Positions 1 through 8,229 of a stretch of DNA of 64,000 bases are shown piece by piece. The translations under genes were made by a program, and so were the position numbers. Position 1 is the first letter of the stretch; each line of letters opens with the position of its first letter. The notes beneath the pieces are model-generated. The model did not search any database. It worked only from the letters and a program-made list of their open reading frames with translations, and was not told the DNA's origin. This stretch comes from Rubrivivax sp. (GTDB lineage: Bacteria; Pseudomonadota; Gammaproteobacteria; Burkholderiales; Burkholderiaceae_C): contig JALHPF010000025.1 in assembly GCA_022842595.1 (NCBI GenBank), positions 1 through 64,000 of the forward strand, given 5' to 3'.

Positions 1-33
1 GAGCACCGCAGGGAAGTCGGAGCGAAGCGGAGA

Positions 34-125
34 CCGCCGAGGATAAGCGCCACAGCCAGCCCCAGCCCGCCTTTGCAGCGGGACCAAGCAGGCAAGAAAT
101 GAATGACCGCAACGGGCCGATAGCA
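34..125 (+). repeat. Dispersed intergenic repeat A, copy 1
   Basis: This stretch is nearly identical to 29775-29866 in the same orientation. Shared blocks include CCGCCGAGGATAAGCGCC, a CAGCCAGCCCCAGCCCGCC stretch, GGGACCAAGCAGGCAAGAAA and CCGCAACGGGCCGA. An inverted, interrupted copy lies at about 29316-29539. It ends about 45 nt before the epimerase start codon. Weaker similarity to copy 2 extends left to about position 6. No coding function is proposed. Confidence 0.8.
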
Positions 126-168
126 GTCCACTCGCCACGAACCTCCAACACGCGGCAAGATAGCGCGT

Positions 169-1209
169 ATGGAACTCCTCATCCTCGGCGGCACGCGATT
201 TCTCGGCCGGCATCTGGCCGAGCAGGCCCTGGCACGCGGCCACGAGGTGACGCTGCTGCACCGCGGGCACAGCGGGCCGCAGTTGTTCCCGCAGGCCGAG
301 CATCTGATCAGCGACCGGAATCTCGGTCTGCAGGTGCTCGAAGGCCGCCGCTGGGACGCCGCGATCGACACCAGCGCCTACCTGCCGCGGCAGGTGCGCA
401 GCGCCGCGGCCAGATTGGCCGGCAAGGTGGGGATCTATCAGCTGGTCTCCAGCATCAGCGCCTATGCCAGCCTGACCGAAGCCGGCACTGCAGAAGATGC
501 TGCCCTGGCCACCCTGGCCGACCCCACGGTCGAAACCATCAACGGCGAAACCTATGGCGGTCTGAAGGCGCTGTGCGAGGCCGAGGCGCTGCTGGCTTTC
601 GGTGAGCAGCACTGCTGCATCGTGCGCCCCGGGCTGCTGGTCGGGCCGTTCGACCCCACGGGCCGCTGGACCTGGTGGGTGCAGCGCCTGATGCAGGGCG
701 GCGAGGTGCTGGCCCCCGGCCACCCGGGCGCGCCGGTGCAGTTCATCGATGTCCGCGACGCGGCGGGCTGGATGCTCGACCAGGCTGAACGGGGCACGGT
801 CGGCGCCTTCAACCTGACCGGGCCGGCGCAGGCCTTGACGCTGGGCGAATTCCTGGGCACCGCGCAAGCCGTGCTCAACCCCGCCGCGCAGCTGCACTGG
901 GTGGACGAGGACTTCGTACTGGGCGCCAATGTGGCGCCGTGGTCAGACCTGCCGGTGTGGCTGCCGCAGGCCTCGCAGGCGCTGCATCAGGTCGACATCC
1001 GCCGCGCACTGGCCGCTGGCCTGGTGTGCCGGCCGCTGGCGCAAACGCTGCATGACACGGCGGAATGGGCCGGGTTGCCGGACACCACGGCCGACACGGC
1101 GGACGGCGCTTCCACCGCAGGCCCGGCGCGGCCGGCGGTGGGGCTGCCGCCAGAGCGCGAAGCCGCCCTGCTGTCGGCATGGCGGGCGCGCGCTGGCGGC
1201 CAGGCCTAG
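169..1209 (+). CDS. NAD(P)-dependent epimerase/dehydratase family protein
   Basis: A 346-aa extended/atypical SDR. The N-terminus carries the Rossmann dinucleotide loop (LILGGTRFLG, residues 4-13), and a YGGLK segment near residue 127 supplies the family YxxxK pair. The fold and the nucleotide-sugar-epimerase-like layout are clear, but the substrate cannot be read from sequence. ATG at 169 is the first start that keeps the complete Rossmann strand. The gene is convergent with the cytochrome gene, and the two stop codons share the tetranucleotide CTAG at 1206-1209. The C-terminal 40 residues are Ala/Pro-rich and probably variable. Confidence 0.85.
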   Translation: MELLILGGTRFLGRHLAEQALARGHEVTLLHRGHSGPQLFPQAEHLISDRNLGLQVLEGRRWDAAIDTSAYLPRQVRSAAARLAGKVGIYQLVSSISAYASLTEAGTAEDAALATLADPTVETINGETYGGLKALCEAEALLAFGEQHCCIVRPGLLVGPFDPTGRWTWWVQRLMQGGEVLAPGHPGAPVQFIDVRDAAGWMLDQAERGTVGAFNLTGPAQALTLGEFLGTAQAVLNPAAQLHWVDEDFVLGANVAPWSDLPVWLPQASQALHQVDIRRALAAGLVCRPLAQTLHDTAEWAGLPDTTADTADGASTAGPARPAVGLPPEREAALLSAWRARAGGQA

Positions 1210-2582
1210 CGCTCCGGCAGCGGCACCAGCTGGTCGCCGTCGTTCAGCGTCTGCAGGAAGGCCAGCAGGTCCTGCAGCTCGGCTTCGCTGGGCAGGTAGG
1301 CGCCGTTGAAGGGCGCGCCTGTCGACAGGTTGTTCAGGTAGGCCAGCGGCAGGTCGTTGTAGGCCCGGTCGGGCGAACCGTCGGCCTTGCGGTACCAGGT
1401 GGTGGACCGCGTGCCGGCGCGTCGGTCGCGCTCGAAGTGGAAGCGCACGGCGTCCTTCAGGCTCGTGATGGCGGCGTTGTGGAAGTAGGGTGCCGTGCGC
1501 TCGATGTTGCGCAAGGTCGGCGTCTTGAACAGGCCGCAGTAGCGCGCCTGCCGCACCCGCTGTTCGGTGCGCGAATTCGCCTGTGGCTTGTCACGCGCGC
1601 ACAGGCCCAGGTCGAAGTAGGCCGGGTCGGCATTCTTCGGCCCGGCGTGGTTGCGCGGCACGCCCAGCGCGGCATAGCCGAAGTTGGTGAACAGCGAACG
1701 TTCGCTCAGGCTGGCAGTGTGGCAGCTGCTGCAGTTGCCCTTGGTGGGGTCGGTGAACAAGGCCCAGCCGCGCGCTTCGGCAGGCGTGAAGAAGTCTTCG
1801 CCGGCCTGGACGCGGTCGAACTTGGCGTCGAACAGGTTGTAGTCGACGTCGTCGCGCTGGTAGATCTCGATCAGCTTCGAGATTTCGCGGAACAGCCCCT
1901 GGTCGGTAGCGATGGCCGCCGGGTTGCCGGCGTACAGCGCCTGCAGCCGCGGCCAGTACGACGCGGCACGTACGCGGTCGGTCACGGCCTGGGGCTGGGC
2001 ATTGCTGCCGGGCAGGGCCATCTCCACCGGGTTGAAGAACGGCCCGCCGTGGAACACCTGTTCGAAGCGGTTGTCGGCGCGCCCGTCCCACAGGTAGCCG
2101 CCCGATGGCGTGCCATCGGCGCTCAGCCGGAACGGCGGTGTCAGGTTCAGATAGCGCGTCGTCTGCGAACTGCGCATGCCCGCCAGGTCATGCCCCGGGC
2201 CGCCCAGCGGCAGACCGGTTCCCGGTCCGTCGGCATGGCCGAACATCTGGATGTGGCAGCTGCCGCACGACATTTGCCCGCTGGCAGACAGGCGGGGGTC
2301 GTGGAAGAGCTCGTTGCCCACTTCCACGGCTTCAGGGTCGTCCACCGCCGGTGCCGGGGGCTGCGCCACGGTCTGCACGACAGCGCCCGCGGCCAGCGTC
2401 GTGGCCCGGCCGTCGGTGGCCATCGCCGCGGCGCCAGCCTGTGCCGACGCCACCCCCGGTGCCTCGGATGCCCCGCCACCACAGGCAGCCAGCACGAACA
2501 GGGAAGCCAGCAACACCGTGCCCAGAAGGGCATGCCGGGGGGCCGACGGGAGGGTCTGAGGAGCGTGCGCGGCTGTCTGCAT
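1206..2582 (-). CDS. Di-haem cytochrome c peroxidase / MauG-like lipoprotein
   Basis: A 458-aa exported protein. The N-terminus is a lipoprotein signal peptide with lipobox LAAC (Cys34), so the mature protein should be membrane-anchored on the periplasmic side. Two haem-c motifs are visible, CGSCH at residues 106-110 and CSSCH near residue 285, as in bacterial di-haem cytochrome c peroxidases and MauG relatives. Such proteins use a high-potential and a low-potential haem for peroxide reduction or substrate oxidation. Which of these applies here cannot be decided from sequence. No partner cytochrome or methylamine genes are nearby. Confidence 0.85.
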   Translation of the reverse strand: MQTAAHAPQTLPSAPRHALLGTVLLASLFVLAACGGGASEAPGVASAQAGAAAMATDGRATTLAAGAVVQTVAQPPAPAVDDPEAVEVGNELFHDPRLSASGQMSCGSCHIQMFGHADGPGTGLPLGGPGHDLAGMRSSQTTRYLNLTPPFRLSADGTPSGGYLWDGRADNRFEQVFHGGPFFNPVEMALPGSNAQPQAVTDRVRAASYWPRLQALYAGNPAAIATDQGLFREISKLIEIYQRDDVDYNLFDAKFDRVQAGEDFFTPAEARGWALFTDPTKGNCSSCHTASLSERSLFTNFGYAALGVPRNHAGPKNADPAYFDLGLCARDKPQANSRTEQRVRQARYCGLFKTPTLRNIERTAPYFHNAAITSLKDAVRFHFERDRRAGTRSTTWYRKADGSPDRAYNDLPLAYLNNLSTGAPFNGAYLPSEAELQDLLAFLQTLNDGDQLVPLPER

Positions 2583-2680
2583 GAGGGGCTCGGCTGAAAA
2601 GACCCCACCAATTTAAGGGCAATTCGCCACGCCAGCCACCCGCTGCTCGCTCCTCTCCCGCGAACCGGGGGCCGGGTTCT

Positions 2681-3457
2681 TCAGCCGCGGCCCACGAAGG
2701 GCATCTGCGTGGCCATCACCGTCATGAACATGACGTTGGCTTCGAGCGGCAGGTTGGCCATGTGCAGCACGGCACGTGCGGCATGCTGCACGTCCATGCG
2801 GGCCTCAGGCCGCACACTGCCGTCGGCTTGCGGCATGCCGGTGGCCATGCCGGCACTGATGGCGGTGACGGCATTGCCGATGTCGATCTGGCCGACCGCG
2901 ATGTCGTGCGCGCGGCCGTCGAGAGCCGCCGCCTTGGTCAGGCCCGTCATCGCGTGCTTGGTGGCGGTGTAGGCCACCGAGTTCGGCCGCGGTGCATGGG
3001 CCGAAATCGAGCCGTTGTTGACGATGCGCCCGCCGCGCGGGACCTGCGTCTTCATCTGCCGGAAGGCCTGCTGGGTGCACAGGAAGGCGCCGGTGAGGTT
3101 CGTGTCCACCGCCGCCTGCCACTGCGCCAGCGCCAGGTCTTCCAGCGCCACGCCAGGGGTGAAGACACCGGCGTTGTTGAAGAGGAAGTCGAGCCGGCCG
3201 AAACGCAGGTGCACGGCGGCAAACAAGGCGGTGACGCTGTCGGCCTGGGTGACGTCGCATGGCACGGCCAGGGCGCGGTGGTCGATGTCGCCGAACGGGT
3301 CGCCGCACGCCGCCACCGACTCGGCCAAGGCGTCGGCGCGGCGCCCGGTGAAGGCCACGCGCCAGCCATCAGCAAGCAGGGCCTGGGCCGTGGCGCGGCC
3401 AATGCCGCTGCCGGCGCCGGTGACGATGGCGATGCGGTCGTGGGGGGTCAGGGGCAT
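2681..3457 (-). CDS. SDR family NAD(P)-dependent oxidoreductase
   Basis: A classical 258-aa short-chain dehydrogenase. It shows the TGAGSGIG cofactor loop near residue 14, the NNAG structural motif near residue 94, and the catalytic Ser with the YTATK (YxxxK) pair near residues 150-170. The arginines after the second beta strand (TGRRADA) suggest NADP(H) preference, which is an inference. It is transcribed away from the DUF294 gene. The 200 bp between the two starts holds a palindrome at 3600-3620. Substrate unknown. Confidence 0.85.
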   Translation of the reverse strand: MPLTPHDRIAIVTGAGSGIGRATAQALLADGWRVAFTGRRADALAESVAACGDPFGDIDHRALAVPCDVTQADSVTALFAAVHLRFGRLDFLFNNAGVFTPGVALEDLALAQWQAAVDTNLTGAFLCTQQAFRQMKTQVPRGGRIVNNGSISAHAPRPNSVAYTATKHAMTGLTKAAALDGRAHDIAVGQIDIGNAVTAISAGMATGMPQADGSVRPEARMDVQHAARAVLHMANLPLEANVMFMTVMATQMPFVGRG

Positions 3458-3599
3458 GGTCGGGGTCTCCGTGGCGGCCAGGGTGCGGGCGCGCAGTCTA
3501 TGCCGCGCCCGGCCGGCTCGGCCAAGGCTTCTGCGGCGCCGGCAAGACAGCCAGCAGCCGGGTCGAAAGCAGCGGCGCGTGAGCGGCGGGCCCTGTCAG

Positions 3600-3620
3600 G
3601 CGCATGTCCGTCACATGCGC
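3600..3620. promoter_or_regulatory. Perfect inverted repeat, candidate operator
   Basis: GCGCATGT, a 5-nt spacer CCGTC, then ACATGCGC: two perfect 8-bp arms. It lies 38 bp upstream of the ATG chosen for the DUF294 gene, in the divergent SDR/DUF294 region. An earlier in-frame ATG at 3604 falls inside the left arm, which argues against using it as the start. A dimeric regulator site is the simplest reading, but the protein is unknown. Confidence 0.5.
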
Positions 3621-3657
3621 TCCAATCAACCCTTGCTTCACTTTCGTGGCTGTGACG

Positions 3658-5517
3658 ATGACACTCTCCACCCGCGACGCCGAACTCATCGCCCAGGCCC
3701 TGCAGCAGCATCGCGTGCTGGGCCGGCTGGATGCGGCAGCCCGTGATGCGCTGTTGCCGCGACTGCAGCTGCAGCACTGCGCCCGCCACCAGATCGTCGC
3801 CACCGGCAGCACGCTGACGCAGCGCCTGTACCTGCTGGCCGCCGGCGTCGTGGCCTTCCAGCCCGAGGCGCCCGACGACCAGACGCCGCCGCTGCAGTTG
3901 ACCGCACCCGACTGGTTCGGCGCCGGCGTCCAGGCGCCGGCCCAGGGCGGCTGGCAGGTGGAGGCGCAGGCGCCGGCCCTGGTGGCCACGCTCGGGCTGG
4001 AGGAACTGGCCGCACTCTTGCAGGCCCAGCCCTGGCTGCAGCTGTTCATGCAGCCGCTGGTGGTGACGCCGCCACCGCAGGAAGCCGCCGACCCCCATCT
4101 GAACCTGATGACGACGCCAGTGCGCGCGCTGCTGCAGCGCCCGCCGGTAACGGTGTCGCCGCACACCCCCATCCGCACCGTGGCCGAGCTGATGCGTGAA
4201 AAGCGGGTGTCGTCGGTGATGCTGGTCGAACAAGGCCATCTCTTCGGCCTGGTGACCGACCGCGACCTGCGCAACCGCGCCCTGGCCGCGGGCCTGGACC
4301 CGGCCTTGCCGGTGCTGGAGATCGCCACCGTCGCGCCGATGACGATCGACGTCAACGCCCCGGGCTTCGACGCGCTGCTGCTGATGGCGCGCCACAACAT
4401 CCACCATGTGCCGGTCATGGACGGCACCCAGGTTGCAGGCATGGTGACGGCCACCGACGTGACCGAGCAGCACAGCACCTCGGCCGTGTTCCTGGCCGGC
4501 GATGTCCACAAGCAGACGACGCTGGCGGGCCTGGTGGCGGCAGCGGCCAAGGTCAAGACCTTGCAGAAACACCTGGCCGCTGCCGGCGCCAGCGCCTACA
4601 GCACCGGCCACATCGTCACGGCCATCACCGACGCGCTGACGACCCGGCTGCTGCACCTGGCCGAAGTGCAGCTGGGCCCGGCGCCGGTGGACTTCGCCTG
4701 GGTTGCAGCGGGCTCGCAGGCGCGACACGAACAGACCGCCAAGAGCGACCAGGACAACTGCATGGTGCTCGACGATGCCTACGACCCCGCCGTCCATGGC
4801 GACTACTTCAAGCAGCTGGCCACATACGTCTGCGACGGCCTGGCCGCCTGCGGCTACGTGCACTGCCCGGGCGAGATGATGGCCATGACCGACAAGTGGC
4901 GCCAGCCCCAGCGCCACTGGGCCGAGCTGTTCCGCCAGTGGGTGGACACACCCGAGCCGATGGCGTTGATGCTGACTTGCGTGTTCTTCGACGTGCGTGT
5001 CGTCGCCGGCCGCCCCGACCTGCTGGATTCGCTGCGCCAGCGCACGCTGCAGCGCACCCGCGACAACCGCCTCTTCCTGGCCCACATGGTGGGCAATGCG
5101 CTGAGCCGGCAGCCGCCGCTGGGCCTGTTCGGCGGCTTGTCGACGCTGCGCAGCGGCGAGCACAAGGGCACGCTGGACCTGAAGCAAACCGGCATTGTGC
5201 CCATCATCGACCTCGCACGCGTCTATGCGCTGGCCGCCGGCCACCCGGCTGTCAACACCCACGACCGGCTGGCGCATGCCGCCGAAAGCGGCGAGATCAG
5301 CCCGCAGAGCGTGCGCGACCTGCGCGATGCGCTGGAATTCCTGTCGCTGGTGCGCATCCGCCACCAGTCGCGCCAGATCGCGGCAGGCTTTGCCGCCGAC
5401 AACTATCTGCGCCCGGAGGAGCTGTCGAACTTCGAACGCAGCCAGCTCAAGGATGCTTTCGGGGTGGTGAAGTCGCTGCAGGACGTGCTGGCGCAGCGCT
5501 ATCGCATGGCGCGGTAG
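3658..5517 (+). CDS. CBS-domain putative nucleotidyltransferase, DUF294 family
   Basis: A 619-aa cytoplasmic protein with four parts. A cyclic-nucleotide-binding-like N-terminal domain (about 1-140) is followed by a CBS pair (about 155-275). Next is a DUF294 nucleotidyltransferase domain whose signature starts at residue 352 (GSQARHE, then SDQDN). A DUF294 C-terminal helical domain (about 490-619) completes it. CBS pairs usually bind adenine nucleotides, so energy-state sensing is plausible but unproven. In proteobacteria these genes often neighbour acetate symporters, DnaQ-like exonucleases and SSS histidine kinases, and all of these are within 13 kb here. ATG 3658 is preferred over 3604, which lies in a palindrome and adds a poorly conserved leader. 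Confidence 0.85.
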   Translation: MTLSTRDAELIAQALQQHRVLGRLDAAARDALLPRLQLQHCARHQIVATGSTLTQRLYLLAAGVVAFQPEAPDDQTPPLQLTAPDWFGAGVQAPAQGGWQVEAQAPALVATLGLEELAALLQAQPWLQLFMQPLVVTPPPQEAADPHLNLMTTPVRALLQRPPVTVSPHTPIRTVAELMREKRVSSVMLVEQGHLFGLVTDRDLRNRALAAGLDPALPVLEIATVAPMTIDVNAPGFDALLLMARHNIHHVPVMDGTQVAGMVTATDVTEQHSTSAVFLAGDVHKQTTLAGLVAAAAKVKTLQKHLAAAGASAYSTGHIVTAITDALTTRLLHLAEVQLGPAPVDFAWVAAGSQARHEQTAKSDQDNCMVLDDAYDPAVHGDYFKQLATYVCDGLAACGYVHCPGEMMAMTDKWRQPQRHWAELFRQWVDTPEPMALMLTCVFFDVRVVAGRPDLLDSLRQRTLQRTRDNRLFLAHMVGNALSRQPPLGLFGGLSTLRSGEHKGTLDLKQTGIVPIIDLARVYALAAGHPAVNTHDRLAHAAESGEISPQSVRDLRDALEFLSLVRIRHQSRQIAAGFAADNYLRPEELSNFERSQLKDAFGVVKSLQDVLAQRYRMAR

Positions 5518-5520
5518 GTG

Positions 5521-5611
5521 GAGCCCCCAAGCTCGCTGGCGCTCGCTATCCCCCAGGGGGGCCGTCCGCCAGCGGCCCGGCAGAGCCGGTTCCGCGGCGG
5601 GAAGCTGGGGT
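5521..5611 (+). repeat. Dispersed intergenic repeat B, copy 1
   Basis: About 90 bp that reappears inverted at 51087-51175. It begins 3 nt after the DUF294 stop codon with GAGCCCCCAAGCTCGCT and contains CCCCCAGGGGGG and CCGGCAGAGCCGG hairpin-forming segments. It lies between two convergent genes, a typical place for a two-way terminator. Relative to the upstream gene it is in the same position and orientation as copy 2, which follows glyS. Confidence 0.8.
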
Positions 5612-5635
5612 GCTTCTGGCGATGGAACCGGATCG

Positions 5636-7834
5636 TCAGTAGCTCAGCCGCGCGTAGTAGGTCTTTTGCGCCGCCTCACGCGCCTGCCCCAGGGTGTGGA
5701 TGCCTTGCGCGGCCAGCAGCGGCAGCAGGTGCAGGAAGACTTCGGCCGTCACCCGCGCGTCGCCCAGCGCGGTGTGGCGGCCGACGACGGTGACGCCGAA
5801 GCGCTCGGCAATCGCCTCCAGCCGGTGGGATTCCTGCTGCGGGTGCACCACGGCCGACAGCAGCAGGGTGTCCAGCACCGGTTGGTCGAAGCGCAGGCCG
5901 GTGGCTTCTTCCTTCAGCTGCAGGAAGCGCATGTCGAAGGCCGCGTTGTGGGCCACCAGCACGGTGTCGGCAGCGAAGGCATGGAAGGCGGGCAGCACAC
6001 GCGTGATGGTCGGCTTGCCCTGCACCATCTCGGGCGTGATGCCGTGGATGGGGATGCCGGCCGCAGGGATGCTGCGCTGCGGATCGACCAGCTGCTCGAA
6101 GCTTTCGTGCTGCAACAGCCGGCCGCCGACCACGCGCACTGCGCCGATCTGGATGATCTCGTCGCCCTGCTGCGGCGCCAGGCCCGTGGTCTCGGTGTCG
6201 AAGACGGTGAAGCGCAGGCTGGCCAGCGGCTGCTCGTCGAGAGCGCGCGTGCTTTCACTGGTGCCGAACAGGTTGAAGTCGTAGAACTCGGGGCGGCTGT
6301 CGCTGGCCGCCAGTGCCGGGGCTTCGGCATCGCCGCCGGCGGCAGACTCGGCCAGCGGCAGCAGGAAGCGAAAGAACTGCTGCTGGTGCGAGCGGTCGCG
6401 TTCGAACCAGAACTCGCCGCCGTGGCGCTGCACGACGTCGTGCACGCTCAGCGAGCTGAGTTCGCGGCTGTCGCCTGGCTGGCGCATGCCTTCACTTTCC
6501 CAGGCCATCACCGTTTCGGTGCTCATCGGCAGGCTCGGCCAGACGAGGTCGAGCTGGGCGCGCGGGCCGGCACGCTGCAGACGCAGTTGCACCGCAGGCA
6601 CTTCGAAGTCTTCGAAGAGGCGGCCCGCCAGGTGCGTCAAGGCCTGCAGCAAGGCATAGCTGTCGAGCTTCAGCCACAGCGCGGCCTCGACCTCCAGCGC
6701 ACTGGCGCGCTGCCCGGTGGCCGCGCTGATGCGTGCCAGCGCTGCCGCCACCAGGTCGCTGCCCAGCATGTCCTCCAGCGGCCAGCGGCTGCGGCTTTGC
6801 TGGGTGCTGCGGGCGGCGGCGTCGTTCAGTCGCGCGGCCATCTGCCGGGCTTCGTCGCGCACCACGGTCAGGAAACGCTCGCGCTGCGCGTCGTCGAGAT
6901 CGGGGGTGGCCAGCAGCTCCACGGCGGCCTGCAGGTTGCCCAGGGCAGCGCGGCTGCCTTCGGTCAGGTCCTGCAAGAGCTGGTCCTGCGCGCTGTCGCG
7001 CTCGTAATCACGCGTGATGTTGTCCAGCACCAGCACATAACCGCCCAGCACGGGGCCAGCGTCGGGGGCGGCGTTGGCGAGGTCGCGCACCGCAGCCATC
7101 TGCACCCGCAGCAGCTGCCCGCCGCGGGTGACGGTGACGAACTGCGCCGCGGGGCTGGCCGCCCCGCGCTCCAGACGCTGGCGGATGTTGTCCAGGGCAT
7201 GGTCCAGCAGGGCAGGATCGAGCACGGTATGGATCGACCGGCCCAGGCCCATCAGTTCGGCGCCGCCTGCCACGCCGGGCTCGCTGGACAAGGCCTTGAA
7301 CTGCAGGCGCGCGCGCTGGTTGTAGAGCAGCACGCGGCCGTCGAGGTTGCAGACCACCACGCTCTGCGTCAGTTCGGCCATCAGCGCCGCCAGGCGGCTG
7401 CGTTCCTGTTCGATGCCGCGGCTGGCCTCGGCCACCCGGCTGCCCATCTCTGCACGCAACTGCTCACGCTGCGCCACCAGCGCATTGAAGGCAGCCGCCA
7501 GACCCTGCATGGCAGCCGTGCCCTGGCCCTGCAGCTGCAGCTTCGCGTCGGTGTCCACCAGCACCCTGGCTTGCTCCAGCAGCCTGGCCGGCGGCGCGAC
7601 ATGGCGCCGGTAGAACGCTTGCACCGCGGCAGCGACGGCAGCCACGGCCACGGCCACCATCATGAAAAGCAGCGCCACGCGCGGGCCCAGCAGGTCCCGG
7701 GCCGTGGTGAGCTCGGCGGGCGAGAGCGTGGACGACAACAAGGCCCAGGTCAGCCCCAGCCACACGCCCAGGCCCAGGGCCGCCGCGCCCGTGCCGAGGG
7801 CCAGCGCCTTGACGAAGGCAGCGTCACGCTTCAT
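5636..7834 (-). CDS. Membrane sensor-like protein fused to a 3'-5' exonuclease (DnaQ/PolIII-epsilon type)
   Basis: A 732-aa fusion. The N-terminus has two membrane helices (about 10-32 and 50-72), followed by a HAMP-like linker and a PAS-like region (about 145-260). A dimerisation-helix region (about 285-345) follows in which the kinase H-box is replaced by LTEGSRAALGN, so no phosphorylatable His is visible. A degenerate ATPase-like part follows. The C-terminal 190 residues are a DEDDh exonuclease: FDTETTG near residue 545, HNAAFD near 632, and HTALGDAR near 692. The exonuclease motifs are intact while the kinase appears dead. It overlaps the response-regulator gene upstream by 4 nt (ATGA), so translation is coupled. 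Role unknown; the catalytic class is clear. Confidence 0.85.
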   Translation of the reverse strand: MKRDAAFVKALALGTGAAALGLGVWLGLTWALLSSTLSPAELTTARDLLGPRVALLFMMVAVAVAAVAAAVQAFYRRHVAPPARLLEQARVLVDTDAKLQLQGQGTAAMQGLAAAFNALVAQREQLRAEMGSRVAEASRGIEQERSRLAALMAELTQSVVVCNLDGRVLLYNQRARLQFKALSSEPGVAGGAELMGLGRSIHTVLDPALLDHALDNIRQRLERGAASPAAQFVTVTRGGQLLRVQMAAVRDLANAAPDAGPVLGGYVLVLDNITRDYERDSAQDQLLQDLTEGSRAALGNLQAAVELLATPDLDDAQRERFLTVVRDEARQMAARLNDAAARSTQQSRSRWPLEDMLGSDLVAAALARISAATGQRASALEVEAALWLKLDSYALLQALTHLAGRLFEDFEVPAVQLRLQRAGPRAQLDLVWPSLPMSTETVMAWESEGMRQPGDSRELSSLSVHDVVQRHGGEFWFERDRSHQQQFFRFLLPLAESAAGGDAEAPALAASDSRPEFYDFNLFGTSESTRALDEQPLASLRFTVFDTETTGLAPQQGDEIIQIGAVRVVGGRLLQHESFEQLVDPQRSIPAAGIPIHGITPEMVQGKPTITRVLPAFHAFAADTVLVAHNAAFDMRFLQLKEEATGLRFDQPVLDTLLLSAVVHPQQESHRLEAIAERFGVTVVGRHTALGDARVTAEVFLHLLPLLAAQGIHTLGQAREAAQKTYYARLSY

Positions 7835-8229
7835 CGGCCACCCGCGGCGCCAGCGGCGGGGCCTTCGGCCAGCAGTGCCGCCACCTTGTCGGCCAGCTCA
7901 CGCGTCGAGAACGGCTTGGTCATGTAGGCGTTGGCGCCCAGCGCCAGACCCTTGACGACATCGGTCTCGCGGCCCTTGGCGGTGAGCATCAGGATGAGCG
8001 TGTGCTTCAGGGCTTCGTCCAGCCGCACTTCCTGGCAGACCTCGAACCCGGTCTTCTTCGGCATCATCACGTCGAGCAGAACCAGGCGCGGGTGTTCGCG
8101 GCGCAGCAGGTCCAGCGCTTCCTGGCCGTCGCGCGCCACGTGCACGTCGTAGCCCTCGCGCTTCATCAGGAATTCGAGCGAGATCAGGATGTTCGGCTCG
8201 TCGTCGGCGATCAGGATCTTGGTCTTCAT
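7831..8229 (-). CDS. Single-domain response regulator (REC)
   Basis: 132 aa consisting of one receiver domain and nothing else. The acidic pair DD(E) is at residues 9-11, the phospho-acceptor is Asp53 (LLDVMMPKKTG), the conserved Thr is at 83 and the Lys at 105 (MTKPF). There is no DNA-binding output domain, so it must act by protein contact or phosphotransfer. Start ATG 8229 overlaps the histidine kinase stop by 4 nt, and the gene overlaps the exonuclease fusion by 4 nt at its other end. An in-frame upstream extension to 8286 lies inside the kinase gene and is rejected. Confidence 0.9.
   Translation of the reverse strand: MKTKILIADDEPNILISLEFLMKREGYDVHVARDGQEALDLLRREHPRLVLLDVMMPKKTGFEVCQEVRLDEALKHTLILMLTAKGRETDVVKGLALGANAYMTKPFSTRELADKVAALLAEGPAAGAAGGR

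Noticed and set aside
5666-7927. 753-codon plus-strand frame across the exonuclease fusion
   Set aside because: Same shadow composition; the minus-strand frame carries intact catalytic motifs and coupling overlaps.
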